Shown one piece after another: positions 8,540-14,074 of a DNA stretch of 27,532 nt (position 1 is the first letter of the stretch; each line of letters opens with the position of its first letter). Origin of the DNA: a virus; IMG/VR virus record IMGVR_UViG_3300032267_000311, positions 1-27,532 of that record. One strand, 5' to 3'. Under the pieces are notes generated by a model. That model ran no database searches, had not been told where the DNA came from, and saw only the letters and a list, made by a program, of their open reading frames with translations. A program made the translations under genes and the position numbers.

Positions 8540-8568
8540 ACTCTACACGCAAGATTTGACAAACGCAA
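8540..8568 (-). promoter_or_regulatory. Candidate sigma-70-type promoter of the leftward arm
   Basis: On the minus strand a -35-like TTGCGT (8568-8563) and a -10-like TAGAGT (8545-8540) are separated by exactly 17 nt. A start 6-8 nt later would fall at about 8533, the A of the terS ATG. The box matches are only moderate (3/6 and 4/6), and a second weak pair, TTGTAA and TAAACA also 17 nt apart, lies just upstream. Some promoter is expected here because the operon begins here. Confidence 0.35.
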
Positions 8569-8728
8569 GCATGTTTAGCGTTGGACAGGGATAATTACAA
8601 TTTTTTATAGTAGTGGTGGGGGGTACGAATGGGGGCAAGCGGATAGGAATTGGACAGGGGGATTTGGAAATTGGGGGGATGGTTATGAAACAGTGTTCCG
8701 CGCGCAGCGTGCGCCGCCATCGTGCCAA

Positions 8729-8750
8729 GGGGGGTGGGGGGTGGGTGGGG
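8729..8750 (+). other. Potential G-quadruplex
   Basis: Four G runs of 6, 6, 3 and 4 are joined by single T residues, which is the pattern of a very stable parallel G-quadruplex in the plus strand or its transcript. Further G runs at 8756-8760 and 8763-8765 continue the cluster. Folding is predicted from pattern only. Confidence 0.55.
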
Positions 8751-8765
8751 TTGCCGGGGGCTGGG

Positions 8766-8782
8766 CTGGCACGAAAATCGCA
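8766..8782 (+). promoter_or_regulatory. Candidate sigma-54 (RpoN) promoter of the early arm
   Basis: The sequence CTGGCACG, then AAAA, then TCGCA matches the -24/-12 consensus YTGGCACG-N4-TTGCW at every position but one (TCGC for TTGC). The key GG (8768-8769) and GC (8780-8781) are exactly 12 nt apart. Transcription would start near 8793, ahead of the palindrome at 8811 and the gene at 8860. No enhancer-binding protein gene is seen in the window, so a host activator would be needed. No sigma-70 promoter of comparable quality is obvious here. Confidence 0.45.
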
Positions 8783-8810
8783 TATATCTGGCTTGGGCAC
8801 ACTTACGCCT

Positions 8811-8837
8811 AACTCGCGGACATAGTGTCCGCGAGTT
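8811..8837. repeat. Palindrome copy 1 (12-bp arms, 3-nt loop)
   Basis: Arms AACTCGCGGACA and TGTCCGCGAGTT are perfectly complementary around the loop TAG. It lies 23 nt ahead of the first early gene, downstream of the sigma-54-like site. Only TTT follows, so it is a poor terminator and more likely an operator, RNA processing site or stability hairpin. Related 25-nt copies occur at 9564-9588 and 11022-11046. Confidence 0.8.
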
Positions 8838-8859
8838 TCAACCCGACGGAGATGATGAG

Positions 8860-9462
8860 ATGGAATCGAACCAAAACGAAGCGACGGCGTTGGCCGTCGC
8901 ACTCGACCAAGCGGCAGAGCAAGTGACGGATACCGCGCAAGTAGACGAAAGGGCGATCTTTGCATTGTTCGACACAATGTCGAATGCGACGCAAGCCGCG
9001 CGCGATCAGATCCGCGACCTACGGATTGCGGATCGTGACACTTGCCTGAGTTTCCTACAAAGGTGGGCTTGCGTACGCTACGGCTTGACGCTGACGGAAG
9101 GGCAACGCGGATCGAAATTCGATCCAAACCCACTAGCCGCCCAAATCAGCGCACGAAAGATCGTCAACGGCGAACCCGGGAAGCTAGTAGCTGAGCATGG
9201 GTTGGATCCACACTTGGCCGTGATGACGGTTCAACAAGCCGCGTTGAAACAAGCCGAAACGCAATGCGATTCGGCCGCGCGTCAAATTCGACGAATGCTT
9301 AACGATCTTTTCGACGAACCCGAAAAGAACCCTAGTGGTAAGGCAAAACAGGATGAGGTGGCGCGGCTTTTGAAGGCCATTGCGAAACTGGAATCCGATT
9401 CTCTCAATCGACTGGAATCAGGGATTGACAAGATCAAACGGGAGCGTAACGCAAGCAAGTAA
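8860..9462 (+). CDS. Hypothetical early protein, 200 aa
   Basis: I do not recognise this protein. It starts MESNQNEATALAVALDQ at an ATG preceded by GGAG at good spacing; a longer frame from 8722 would translate the G-rich control region and is rejected. The product is highly charged and helical: an acidic N-terminus, a central part with CLSFLQRWACVRYGLTLTEG (about 62-81) and KFDPNPLAAQISARKIVNG, and a C-terminal basic coiled-coil-like helix (about 150-200) ending KIKRERNASK. It has no membrane segments. It is the first gene of the rightward arm, right after the candidate promoter and palindrome copy 1, and is followed by a hairpin and terminator cluster, so it may be a separate early transcript. 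Host takeover or regulation is a guess from position. Confidence 0.7.
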   Translation: MESNQNEATALAVALDQAAEQVTDTAQVDERAIFALFDTMSNATQAARDQIRDLRIADRDTCLSFLQRWACVRYGLTLTEGQRGSKFDPNPLAAQISARKIVNGEPGKLVAEHGLDPHLAVMTVQQAALKQAETQCDSAARQIRRMLNDLFDEPEKNPSGKAKQDEVARLLKAIAKLESDSLNRLESGIDKIKRERNASK

Positions 9463-9480
9463 TCCAACCCGATCCACGCT

Positions 9481-9508
9481 ACCCGCCCGGGGTTTACCCC
9501 GGGCGGGT
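9481..9508 (+). terminator. GC hairpin 1 of overlapping hairpin chain
   Basis: Arms ACCCGCCCGGGG (9481-9492) and CCCCGGGCGGGT (9497-9508) are perfectly complementary around TTTA and are followed by TTT. It lies 18 nt after the stop of the 200-aa early gene. Its right arm shares 9504-9508 with the left arm of the next hairpin, so the two cannot form together. Confidence 0.7.
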
Positions 9509-9547
9509 TTTCGTTTGTCCGCGTTTTCGTGGACAAACGAAAACCCG
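9504..9547 (+). promoter_or_regulatory. Long perfect hairpin 2 (17-bp stem)
   Basis: Arms CGGGTTTTCGTTTGTCC (9504-9520) and GGACAAACGAAAACCCG (9531-9547) pair perfectly around a 10-nt loop. No T tract follows. It overlaps hairpin 1 on its 5' side, while AAACCC (9541-9546) can alternatively pair with GGGTTT (9553-9558) on its 3' side. Such mutually exclusive stems just before a terminator resemble an attenuator, though no leader peptide is obvious. Confidence 0.6.
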
Positions 9548-9563
9548 ACATTGGGTTTGAGCG

Positions 9564-9594
9564 ACTCCCGGACATATTGTCCGGGAGTTTTTTT
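9564..9594 (+). terminator. Rho-independent terminator built on palindrome copy 2
   Basis: Arms ACTCCCGGACA (9564-9574) and TGTCCGGGAGT (9578-9588) are perfectly complementary around TAT and lead straight into a run of seven T (9588-9594). This is a canonical intrinsic terminator. Compared with palindrome copy 1 the arm change G to C is matched by a compensating C to G in the other arm, so the pairing is conserved while the sequence differs. Confidence 0.88.
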
Positions 9595-9638
9595 GTGGCA
9601 ATGACGCGCGAGTCGCGTCGAACGTGGAGCGTAGAACG

Positions 9639-9845
9639 ATGAAGGACACATACGAAGTATTGAGCGAAGGGCGTGCGCGCCATGACTGGCGTTACACAGT
9701 CAACACAGTTGACCCAGACTTCGACATTCGATCTGAGATTGAGTTCGCGGATCGAACGAAGAGCGAAGATGATCTGTACGGTCTGACCATCGTCGAGTTC
9801 GACGACGAGTTCGATGCGCGCGCATGGTTGAAGGGGCGTCTATGA
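9639..9845 (+). CDS. Hypothetical small acidic protein, 68 aa
   Basis: I do not recognise this protein. It reads MKDTYEVLSEGRARHDW and is acidic, with a C-terminal stretch TIVEFDDEFDARAWLKGRL. The chosen ATG at 9639 follows GGAG (within GTGGAGCG) at about 9 nt; an in-frame ATG at 9624 lies before that site. Its stop overlaps the next start (ATGA, 4 nt). It lies 45 nt after a strong terminator, so it would need read-through or its own promoter. Size and acidity are like small phage early proteins that bind host enzymes or mimic DNA, but that is not shown. Confidence 0.62.
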   Translation: MKDTYEVLSEGRARHDWRYTVNTVDPDFDIRSEIEFADRTKSEDDLYGLTIVEFDDEFDARAWLKGRL

Positions 9846-10054
9846 ACGACGAGCATTTACCCATCTGCGTGTCGTGCTACTCGGTGCGCGTTGAGTATGG
9901 GCGGCGGCGTATGCCGCGCCCGACTTGCATGTCGTGTGGCGAACGAGAAGCGCGTAACGTGCGGCACACAGTTGTGCCCATGAACAAGTCGAACTACGTG
10001 CACGTACGTGACATTAGTTTGCTGACTCAACTTAACCCAAAGAGAACGACATGA
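9842..10054 (+). CDS. Small zinc-ribbon-like protein, 70 aa
   Basis: The product begins MNDEHLPICVSCYSVRVEYG and has two CxxC pairs, CVSC (about residues 9-12) and CMSC (about 29-32), the spacing of a zinc ribbon or treble-clef finger. The remainder is basic with many Arg and Val. Its ATG overlaps the previous stop (ATGA) and its own stop overlaps the next start (ATGA), so three small genes are coupled. Such short four-cysteine proteins in phage early regions often bind nucleic acid or host transcription proteins; which applies here is unknown. Confidence 0.65.
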   Translation: MNDEHLPICVSCYSVRVEYGRRRMPRPTCMSCGEREARNVRHTVVPMNKSNYVHVRDISLLTQLNPKRTT

Positions 10055-10140
10055 GAGTGCCAAATTGGTTGTGGGGTTTCGTCTACGGCATGGCCTTTGC
10101 CGTAGTTCTCCATTACGTATTATGGAGTCCTTGTTGTTGA
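10051..10140 (+). CDS. Very small membrane peptide, 29 aa
   Basis: The frame ATGAGAGTGCC... ends at TGA 10138-10140 and gives a peptide starting MRVPNWLWGFVYGMAFAVV and ending WSPCC. Residues about 5-25 form a single hydrophobic, aromatic segment long enough to cross the inner membrane. Its ATG overlaps the stop of the zinc-ribbon gene by 4 nt (ATGA), the same coupling used by its neighbours, which is the best argument that it is translated. There is no strong own Shine-Dalgarno site. Function is unknown; small phage membrane peptides can act in superinfection exclusion or host inhibition, but I have no specific evidence. Confidence 0.5.
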   Translation: MRVPNWLWGFVYGMAFAVVLHYVLWSPCC

Positions 10141-10458
10141 AAAACAACAAAAGTTTGGTGGTCCACCATTCCGACGTTCTGTGCGAGCGCACAGGACGCT
10201 GGAATGGCGTGGATTCATGCGGCTTTCAGGCGTCCACCCCCCCAGAAACCTACGTATATATATATAGTTTTTTCCAAAAGATATATATATGTATGTGTAG
10301 CCGGACACGCTCGCGCGCAACTTGCGCTTTTCCGTTTGCCGTGGCACTCTTTTAAAAACGTAGGTATACGCGGGGGTAACACCCCCAACGCTAGTGTTCA
10401 TGCGGGTTAGTTTATGTCCACCTATAGTGGACCACCTTGCGAAATGGAGGACCACCTG
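10141..10458 (+). other. Structured non-coding leader region
   Basis: No convincing gene fits in this 318-nt stretch, but it holds many inverted repeats. They are: an 8-bp stem TTGTTGTT/AACAACAA at about 10130-10149; a long stem at 10163-10212 (CCAC-CATTCC-CGTTCTGTGC against GCACAGGACG-GGAATG-GTGG); an AT hairpin at 10256-10290; ACCTACGT (10248-10255) pairing with ACGTAGGT (10358-10365) around it; GGGGGT/ACCCCC at about 10373-10387; and GTCCAC/GTGGAC at 10416-10432. GGTGGTCC at 10157-10164 can pair with GGACCACC at 10429-10436 or 10449-10456, the latter touching the Shine-Dalgarno site of the next gene. It may be a regulatory leader or a small RNA. Confidence 0.6.
10163..10212 (+). ncRNA. Long stem-loop, possible structured RNA
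   Basis: A 50-nt element folds as CCAC (10163-10166) and CATTCC (10167-10172), a 2-nt internal loop, CGTTCTGTGC (10175-10184), tetraloop GAGC, GCACAGGACG (10189-10198) with one G-T wobble, a 2-nt internal loop, GGAATG (10201-10206), a GC bulge and GTGG. About 20 base pairs is far more than chance would often give. No T tract follows, so it is not a standard terminator. Confidence 0.5.
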
Positions 10459-11067
10459 ATGAAGCAATGTGGACAATGTAAAACCTTTTACAAGGCTAGT
10501 GCGTTCCGTGTGCGGCTCTCAAAGTTGGCGTCTGAGGGGCGCGGACTATACGACGGGCGCAGACTCACCATGGAGATGTCAATCTGTAGACAATGCAGAC
10601 CCAAGCCTCGACCGTACACAGCCATGACGGAGCGCGAACTCAACACGCTGGTGCTATCCCGGGATATCACCCGTGAGTTTGCCGATGGCATCCTGCGAAC
10701 CCGCGCCACACACGCAAGGCGCAAAATGTCCACGGCGGTGAACAAACGCTGGGAACGCGAACGACTGGCGCGTGTGAAGCCTGCGCTCGACCTGTGCTCA
10801 GTAGAACGCAGAGCGGTGAAGGACCAGCTACGGTACGCAACGGAGAACGGCAAGGAACGTGTCATTGCCTTCTGTGAAACGTATCTGCAAGTGATTGACG
10901 AGTACGCCAAACAAGTGCGCGACTCTAAAAAGATACACGACATACCCTCGGCAACGCGGGCGTGTGTGTTAGCCGCATGGCATGCGTGTGATAAAGCGCG
11001 CGGACCCATGCTTTTCAGCCAACTGGCGGACATCCTGTCCGCGAGTCAACAACCGGAGAGCGATTGA
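10459..11067 (+). CDS. Hypothetical zinc-finger protein, 202 aa
   Basis: I do not recognise the family. From the ATG at 10459 the protein begins MKQCGQCKTFYKASAFRV and carries a two-part cysteine motif, CGQC (residues 4-7) and CRQC (about 43-46), resembling a zinc ribbon; the rest is basic and helical with RRKMSTAVNKRWERERLARV in the middle. The start is fixed by a perfect GGAGG at 10446-10450, 8 nt before the ATG; an ATG at 10414 lacks such a site. The leader carries several hairpins. Palindrome copy 3 lies inside the last codons. Its stop overlaps the next start by 1 nt. Nucleic acid binding is likely from the finger and charge, but the role is unknown. Confidence 0.7.
   Translation: MKQCGQCKTFYKASAFRVRLSKLASEGRGLYDGRRLTMEMSICRQCRPKPRPYTAMTERELNTLVLSRDITREFADGILRTRATHARRKMSTAVNKRWERERLARVKPALDLCSVERRAVKDQLRYATENGKERVIAFCETYLQVIDEYAKQVRDSKKIHDIPSATRACVLAAWHACDKARGPMLFSQLADILSASQQPESD
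11022..11046. repeat. Palindrome copy 3 (inside coding sequence)
   Basis: Arms ACTGGCGGACA (11022-11032) and TGTCCGCGAGT (11036-11046) pair around TCC with one mismatch. The length of 25 nt and the CGGACA/TGTCCG core equal those of copies 1 and 2. It lies 20 nt before the start of the next gene although it encodes the end of the zinc-finger protein (LADILSAS). Confidence 0.65.
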
Positions 11068-11258
11068 TGAAACAGAAGTACTTGGTTGAGATGCACTACG
11101 AGGTGCACTACGACGCAGAGGTGGAGGCCGAGTCGGAGGACGAAGCCGAGATGCTTGCGCTTGAAGAGATCAAAGGGCGCAAAGATCTGCCGCAGGGCGA
11201 CAACTGGTACGCCGAGTTTATAAGCGTGATTGAAGAGGAGGATGAAGATGGAGAATGA
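11067..11258 (+). CDS. Hypothetical small acidic protein, 63 aa
   Basis: I do not recognise a precise family. The product reads MKQKYLVEMHYEVHYDAEVE, then SEDEAEMLALEEIKGRKDLP, and ends in a run of Glu/Asp (EEEDEDGE). The pattern of a short strand, acidic helix with EAEMLALEEI and a further strand is common in small phage proteins. The ATG at 11067 follows GGAG by 9 nt and overlaps the previous stop; an in-frame TTG at 11064 is a weaker choice. The gene overlaps the next start by 11 nt. Palindrome copy 3 lies just upstream. Confidence 0.65.
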   Translation: MKQKYLVEMHYEVHYDAEVEAESEDEAEMLALEEIKGRKDLPQGDNWYAEFISVIEEEDEDGE

Positions 11259-11550
11259 TTTGCGCAAGGAACTGACCACGCTACGGGTATCCGTAGCGCG
11301 GATAGCGCAGGTGATTGGCGTTGACACCCACTTAGAGGTGAAAGACAAAAGCTACGCAGAACTGCACGAGCTTGCCGTTAGAGCGGAGCGCGGGTGGAAC
11401 CATCTGGCGAACATGATCATCGTTGAGATCGAGCAGATGCAGGGCAACGAACGGTTCTCAGATGATAGCTACAAGTGGGTAGCTGAACAACTCAAGGGCG
11501 CGCGCAAAGCGCTCAACCAGATTGAAACCATTGCGGGGATATACAAATGA
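11248..11550 (+). CDS. Hypothetical helical protein, 100 aa
   Basis: I do not recognise this protein. It starts MENDLRKELTTLRVSVARIA at 11248, chosen because AGGAGG lies 6 nt upstream while the in-frame ATG at 11242 touches the same site directly. It is mostly alpha-helical and charged, with a conserved-looking central W (ERGWNHLANMIIVEIEQM, about 50-67). Its stop overlaps the next start (ATGA). No membrane segment, cysteine motif or catalytic pattern is visible. It belongs to the string of coupled early small genes. Confidence 0.65.
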   Translation: MENDLRKELTTLRVSVARIAQVIGVDTHLEVKDKSYAELHELAVRAERGWNHLANMIIVEIEQMQGNERFSDDSYKWVAEQLKGARKALNQIETIAGIYK

Positions 11551-11726
11551 TGATTGGTGACTGGTCAATAGTGGAGACGCCCAATGGCATCTCTATCCGC
11601 TACAAGTCGCATGACCCGGAGATCTGTGTACACATGGAGAACGACAAGGTTTTCATGAACGTATACGCACGGTACGAGACGATCTCGCCCGTGTCCTTGG
11701 TCGTGCCGTTGAAGGGAGATGAGTGA
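11547..11726 (+). CDS. Hypothetical small protein, 59 aa
   Basis: The frame starts at ATG 11547 (overlapping the previous stop by 4 nt) with a second ATG next to it and ends at TGA 11724-11726, which overlaps the next start. The product begins MMIGDWSIVETPNGISIRYK and continues with alternating hydrophobic residues (KVFMNVYARYETISPVSLVV), suggesting a small beta-rich fold. I do not recognise it. The double overlap and the protein-like composition support a real gene. Confidence 0.6.
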   Translation: MMIGDWSIVETPNGISIRYKSHDPEICVHMENDKVFMNVYARYETISPVSLVVPLKGDE

Positions 11727-11962
11727 TGAATATACGGGAACGGGAGAACTTAGCTATCGCATATGCGAACGCATGGTATGCGGTCAAGGGCACGAAGGTC
11801 ATGTTGACCACCGGGCCGCGCGGTTGGTTCACGATACGTTACGAGAATGGGGGCATGGCACGTGGAGTTCGGACACGCGCCATCCTCGATGGGCTGGTCA
11901 CGCTGACCAGCAGACTTGCGCAGAACGACATCACCAAGATGCGTGAAGCGCAGATTCAATAA
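11726..11962 (+). CDS. Hypothetical small protein, 78 aa
   Basis: I do not recognise this protein. From the ATG at 11726 it reads MNIRERENLAIAYANAWYAV and continues with a likely beta segment (KVMLTTGPRGWFTIRYENG, about 25-43) and a C-terminal helix. GGGAG at 11714-11718 gives ideal spacing to this ATG; an in-frame GTG at 11723 is less well placed. Its start overlaps the stop of the preceding gene by 1 nt. It ends the run of small early genes and is followed by a 15-nt gap and a larger gene. Confidence 0.62.
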   Translation: MNIRERENLAIAYANAWYAVKGTKVMLTTGPRGWFTIRYENGGMARGVRTRAILDGLVTLTSRLAQNDITKMREAQIQ

Positions 11963-11977
11963 CTTTGGGAGAACGAA

Positions 11978-12907
11978 ATGGCCTATGGCGCACTATGCAA
12001 CGATCTTAGATCAATCGGGTCTTACTTCAGAGCCGACGACTGGTGGCACAAAGCACCGCCTTGTCGATCCGCGAAGATGGACCCCAAGTTTCAGAAGTCC
12101 CTTCACCCACGCAAGCCTTCATCGTTCACGCATTACCGGCTGGAACGCGGACCTAACGCAGACTACTACGACCTCGCACTCTATGACACATCTCTGTGTC
12201 GCTTATTCAAACCACGGGAGAACGGTGACTACGAGGTGTGGTATGCGCACACTGGTTCGCAGACCGACTCTCACTTTCACAACCGAGTAACGCCGTATCA
12301 ATCTCGCGTGATGACAACGGACAACGTGCGTGTGGTCGTGCCACTGGCGCTGGCTAGGCGTGGGCGTGAGGACTTCACCGCCAAGTGCGTGTTCACGGCG
12401 AGTGGGCTACTTATACGGGAGAAGTCTTGGCACGTGCCGCATGGCAAGCTCTTCATGACCAAGGAACGCAGAGACGCGCGCAAGGAAACCGTGCGCTTGG
12501 TCGAGCCATACGTGACCATGGCACTGGTAGGTCGGGATAACTTGGATATGTACTCGGAGCACGTGTGCTTATCGAACCCCCGACACAAGCATGACGCCGA
12601 TTGGCTACGCCAAGAACCAACCGAGGAGGTTATCAACGGAATCATGCGCATGGCGTATGACCGCAAGACGTACTGGGAACGTAGGAACCGTAAGTGGGTG
12701 CAGAACCTTGACCCGCGCATGCCTAATTTCGGTAACTATGAACACGTGCCAATGCCAGACAAGGATTTAAGGGAGGCAATCATATCGAATATACACAGCA
12801 TCAATCAGACAAGTAGCTACAAAGATGGGTGGAAAGAGATGCCCATGTTCATGGCTGACGCGGACTACCCGCGTGGCGGACTCTCATTCAAAACACCAAG
12901 GGACTAA
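11978..12907 (+). CDS. Hypothetical protein, 309 aa
   Basis: I do not recognise this protein. It starts MAYGALCNDLRSIGSYFRAD with GGGAG 7 nt upstream. It is rich in Arg, His, Tyr and Trp; visible segments are a strand-rich middle (TTDNVRVVVPLALARRG, about 112-128, and KCVFTASGLLIREKSWHVP, about 135-153), and a C-terminal part with TYWERRNRKWVQNLDP (about 230-245). There are no membrane segments or nucleotide-binding motifs. It sits 5 nt ahead of the MoxR-type ATPase gene and could be the first member of that cassette; its basic character is compatible with nucleic acid binding, which is only a suggestion. Confidence 0.7.
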   Translation: MAYGALCNDLRSIGSYFRADDWWHKAPPCRSAKMDPKFQKSLHPRKPSSFTHYRLERGPNADYYDLALYDTSLCRLFKPRENGDYEVWYAHTGSQTDSHFHNRVTPYQSRVMTTDNVRVVVPLALARRGREDFTAKCVFTASGLLIREKSWHVPHGKLFMTKERRDARKETVRLVEPYVTMALVGRDNLDMYSEHVCLSNPRHKHDADWLRQEPTEEVINGIMRMAYDRKTYWERRNRKWVQNLDPRMPNFGNYEHVPMPDKDLREAIISNIHSINQTSSYKDGWKEMPMFMADADYPRGGLSFKTPRD

Positions 12908-12912
12908 TTGAA

Positions 12913-14034
12913 ATGCAGGACTTCTTATCACTGGCGCAAGCCGAGGCCGCTATCGAGTCGCTCACCGGGGAGGAGACCATCCTCATCCAAGGCGAGCATG
13001 GTATTGGCAAGACCCAACTGTTTCGTAATCTTGCCAAGAAGCAAGCGTACGCCAACCACATCTTTATCGAGCCGATTGATTGCTCTCAGTTGAGCGACGG
13101 CTCTGTGTTCATGCCAGACATCGACCGTGAGGCGGGTGTATCCCGTGAGCTACCCAACGAGCGGCTTGGTGTCAGTAAGCTCAATCGCCATGGTGTAGCC
13201 AACTCCCGACCTGTAATGCTGTGCTTTGATGAGATCGGCAAGACCACACGCTATATGCACAACGTGCTAGCACCACTGGTATACGAGGGTCGGGTCGGCG
13301 ACTACTACTTCCCCAAGGGTAGCCTGACAATGTGCGCTACGAACCTAGCCATCGAGGGGCTGGGTGATGTGATCCAAGAACACATCATGGACCGGCTGAT
13401 CTCAATCTGTGTGCGCAAGTCTACTGCCGAGGAGTACGTGCAGTATGCGCAGGGTGCAGGTGTGCACCCTATGGTGATCGCTTACGTAGCGTCATACCCG
13501 CAGGTTATGGAGTCGTTCATGGACTACGAGCCGGGGGGTATCCATCACGGCAAGGATCTATCCAAGACCAATGGCAGGATCTACAACCCACGCAAGAAGG
13601 GCGGCAAGTATGCGACGCCGCGCTCCATTAGCAGGATGGGGACGATCCTCACGGCGCATGAGACCACGGGTAAGACCGACGAGTTCACGCTTGAGGTGGT
13701 GCTTGGCGGTGCTGTGGGTACGCTGGTGGCGGCTGAGTTCATGTCGTTCCGTGCATTGGGTGAGAGTAACTGCTCGATTGCCCGTGTGCTCCACGACCCG
13801 CTGACTGCGCCGGTCTCTGACAACAAGATGGCGCAGATGCAGCAAGCTATGAAGCTCCTGTCCGTGATCGACAACCGCACGGATGCGCAGTTGGCATGTG
13901 CGTATGTGCGCCGCATGGCGCGTGAGGTGCAGTGCATGTTCGTCAATGGCGTGACGGGGAGCAACCGCAAGGCTATCTATCTGACGCTGGCTGTGTACCT
14001 GCAAATGCAGAACGACACCAAGATGATGCTTTGA
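12913..14034 (+). CDS. MoxR/CobS-type AAA+ ATPase
   Basis: The 373-residue protein has a complete AAA+ core: Walker A GEHGIGKTQ (27-35), an ENG-like region FIEPIDCSQLSDGSVFMPD (51-69), Walker B VMLCFDEIGK (101-110), a sensor 1-type CATN (141-144) and an arginine-finger-like MDRLI (159-163). The GSVFMPDID segment and short inserts fit the MoxR/dynein-related AAA group. Such ATPases act as chaperones or metal-insertion machines together with a VWA-domain partner, and here the next gene is exactly such a partner. The C-terminal third is helical and of unknown role. No strong Shine-Dalgarno site is seen before the ATG. The substrate in this phage is unknown. Confidence 0.85.
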   Translation: MQDFLSLAQAEAAIESLTGEETILIQGEHGIGKTQLFRNLAKKQAYANHIFIEPIDCSQLSDGSVFMPDIDREAGVSRELPNERLGVSKLNRHGVANSRPVMLCFDEIGKTTRYMHNVLAPLVYEGRVGDYYFPKGSLTMCATNLAIEGLGDVIQEHIMDRLISICVRKSTAEEYVQYAQGAGVHPMVIAYVASYPQVMESFMDYEPGGIHHGKDLSKTNGRIYNPRKKGGKYATPRSISRMGTILTAHETTGKTDEFTLEVVLGGAVGTLVAAEFMSFRALGESNCSIARVLHDPLTAPVSDNKMAQMQQAMKLLSVIDNRTDAQLACAYVRRMAREVQCMFVNGVTGSNRKAIYLTLAVYLQMQNDTKMML

Positions 14035-14074
14035 TGTTCGACAAGGCTTGTCCTTGCAAAAAAGGGAGTGTGAT

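Larger units (their letters stand above)
8534..8859. other. Divergent control region, G-rich on the plus strand
   Basis: This 326-nt stretch holds no convincing gene and separates the leftward packaging arm from the rightward early arm. From about 8610 to 8765 the plus strand is full of G runs of 4-6, with a dense cluster at 8729-8750. A 10-nt direct repeat TTGGACAGGG occurs at 8581-8590 and 8650-8659. It also contains a candidate leftward promoter (8540-8568), a sigma-54-like site (8766-8782) and a perfect palindrome (8811-8837). Frames crossing it give low-complexity Gly or Pro peptides and look non-coding. It may be a control region or origin; neither is shown. Confidence 0.7.

Noticed and set aside
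8543-9133. Minus-strand open frame of 196 codons across the divergent region
   Set aside because: It crosses the G-rich control region, giving a Pro/Arg-rich peptide, and runs antisense to the 200-aa early gene.
10251-10300. AT-repeat as a replication origin
   Set aside because: The AT stretch is short and fits a hairpin; there are no iterons or initiator gene next to it, so I only record it as part of the structured leader.
10204-10410. Plus-strand open frame of 68 codons in the structured leader
   Set aside because: It has no ribosome-binding site, spans the AT hairpin (encoding a Tyr/Ile repeat) and conflicts with the structured-RNA pattern.
10488-11033. Minus-strand open frame of 181 codons
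   Set aside because: It is antisense to the zinc-finger gene at 10459, which has a perfect GGAGG site and coupled neighbours.
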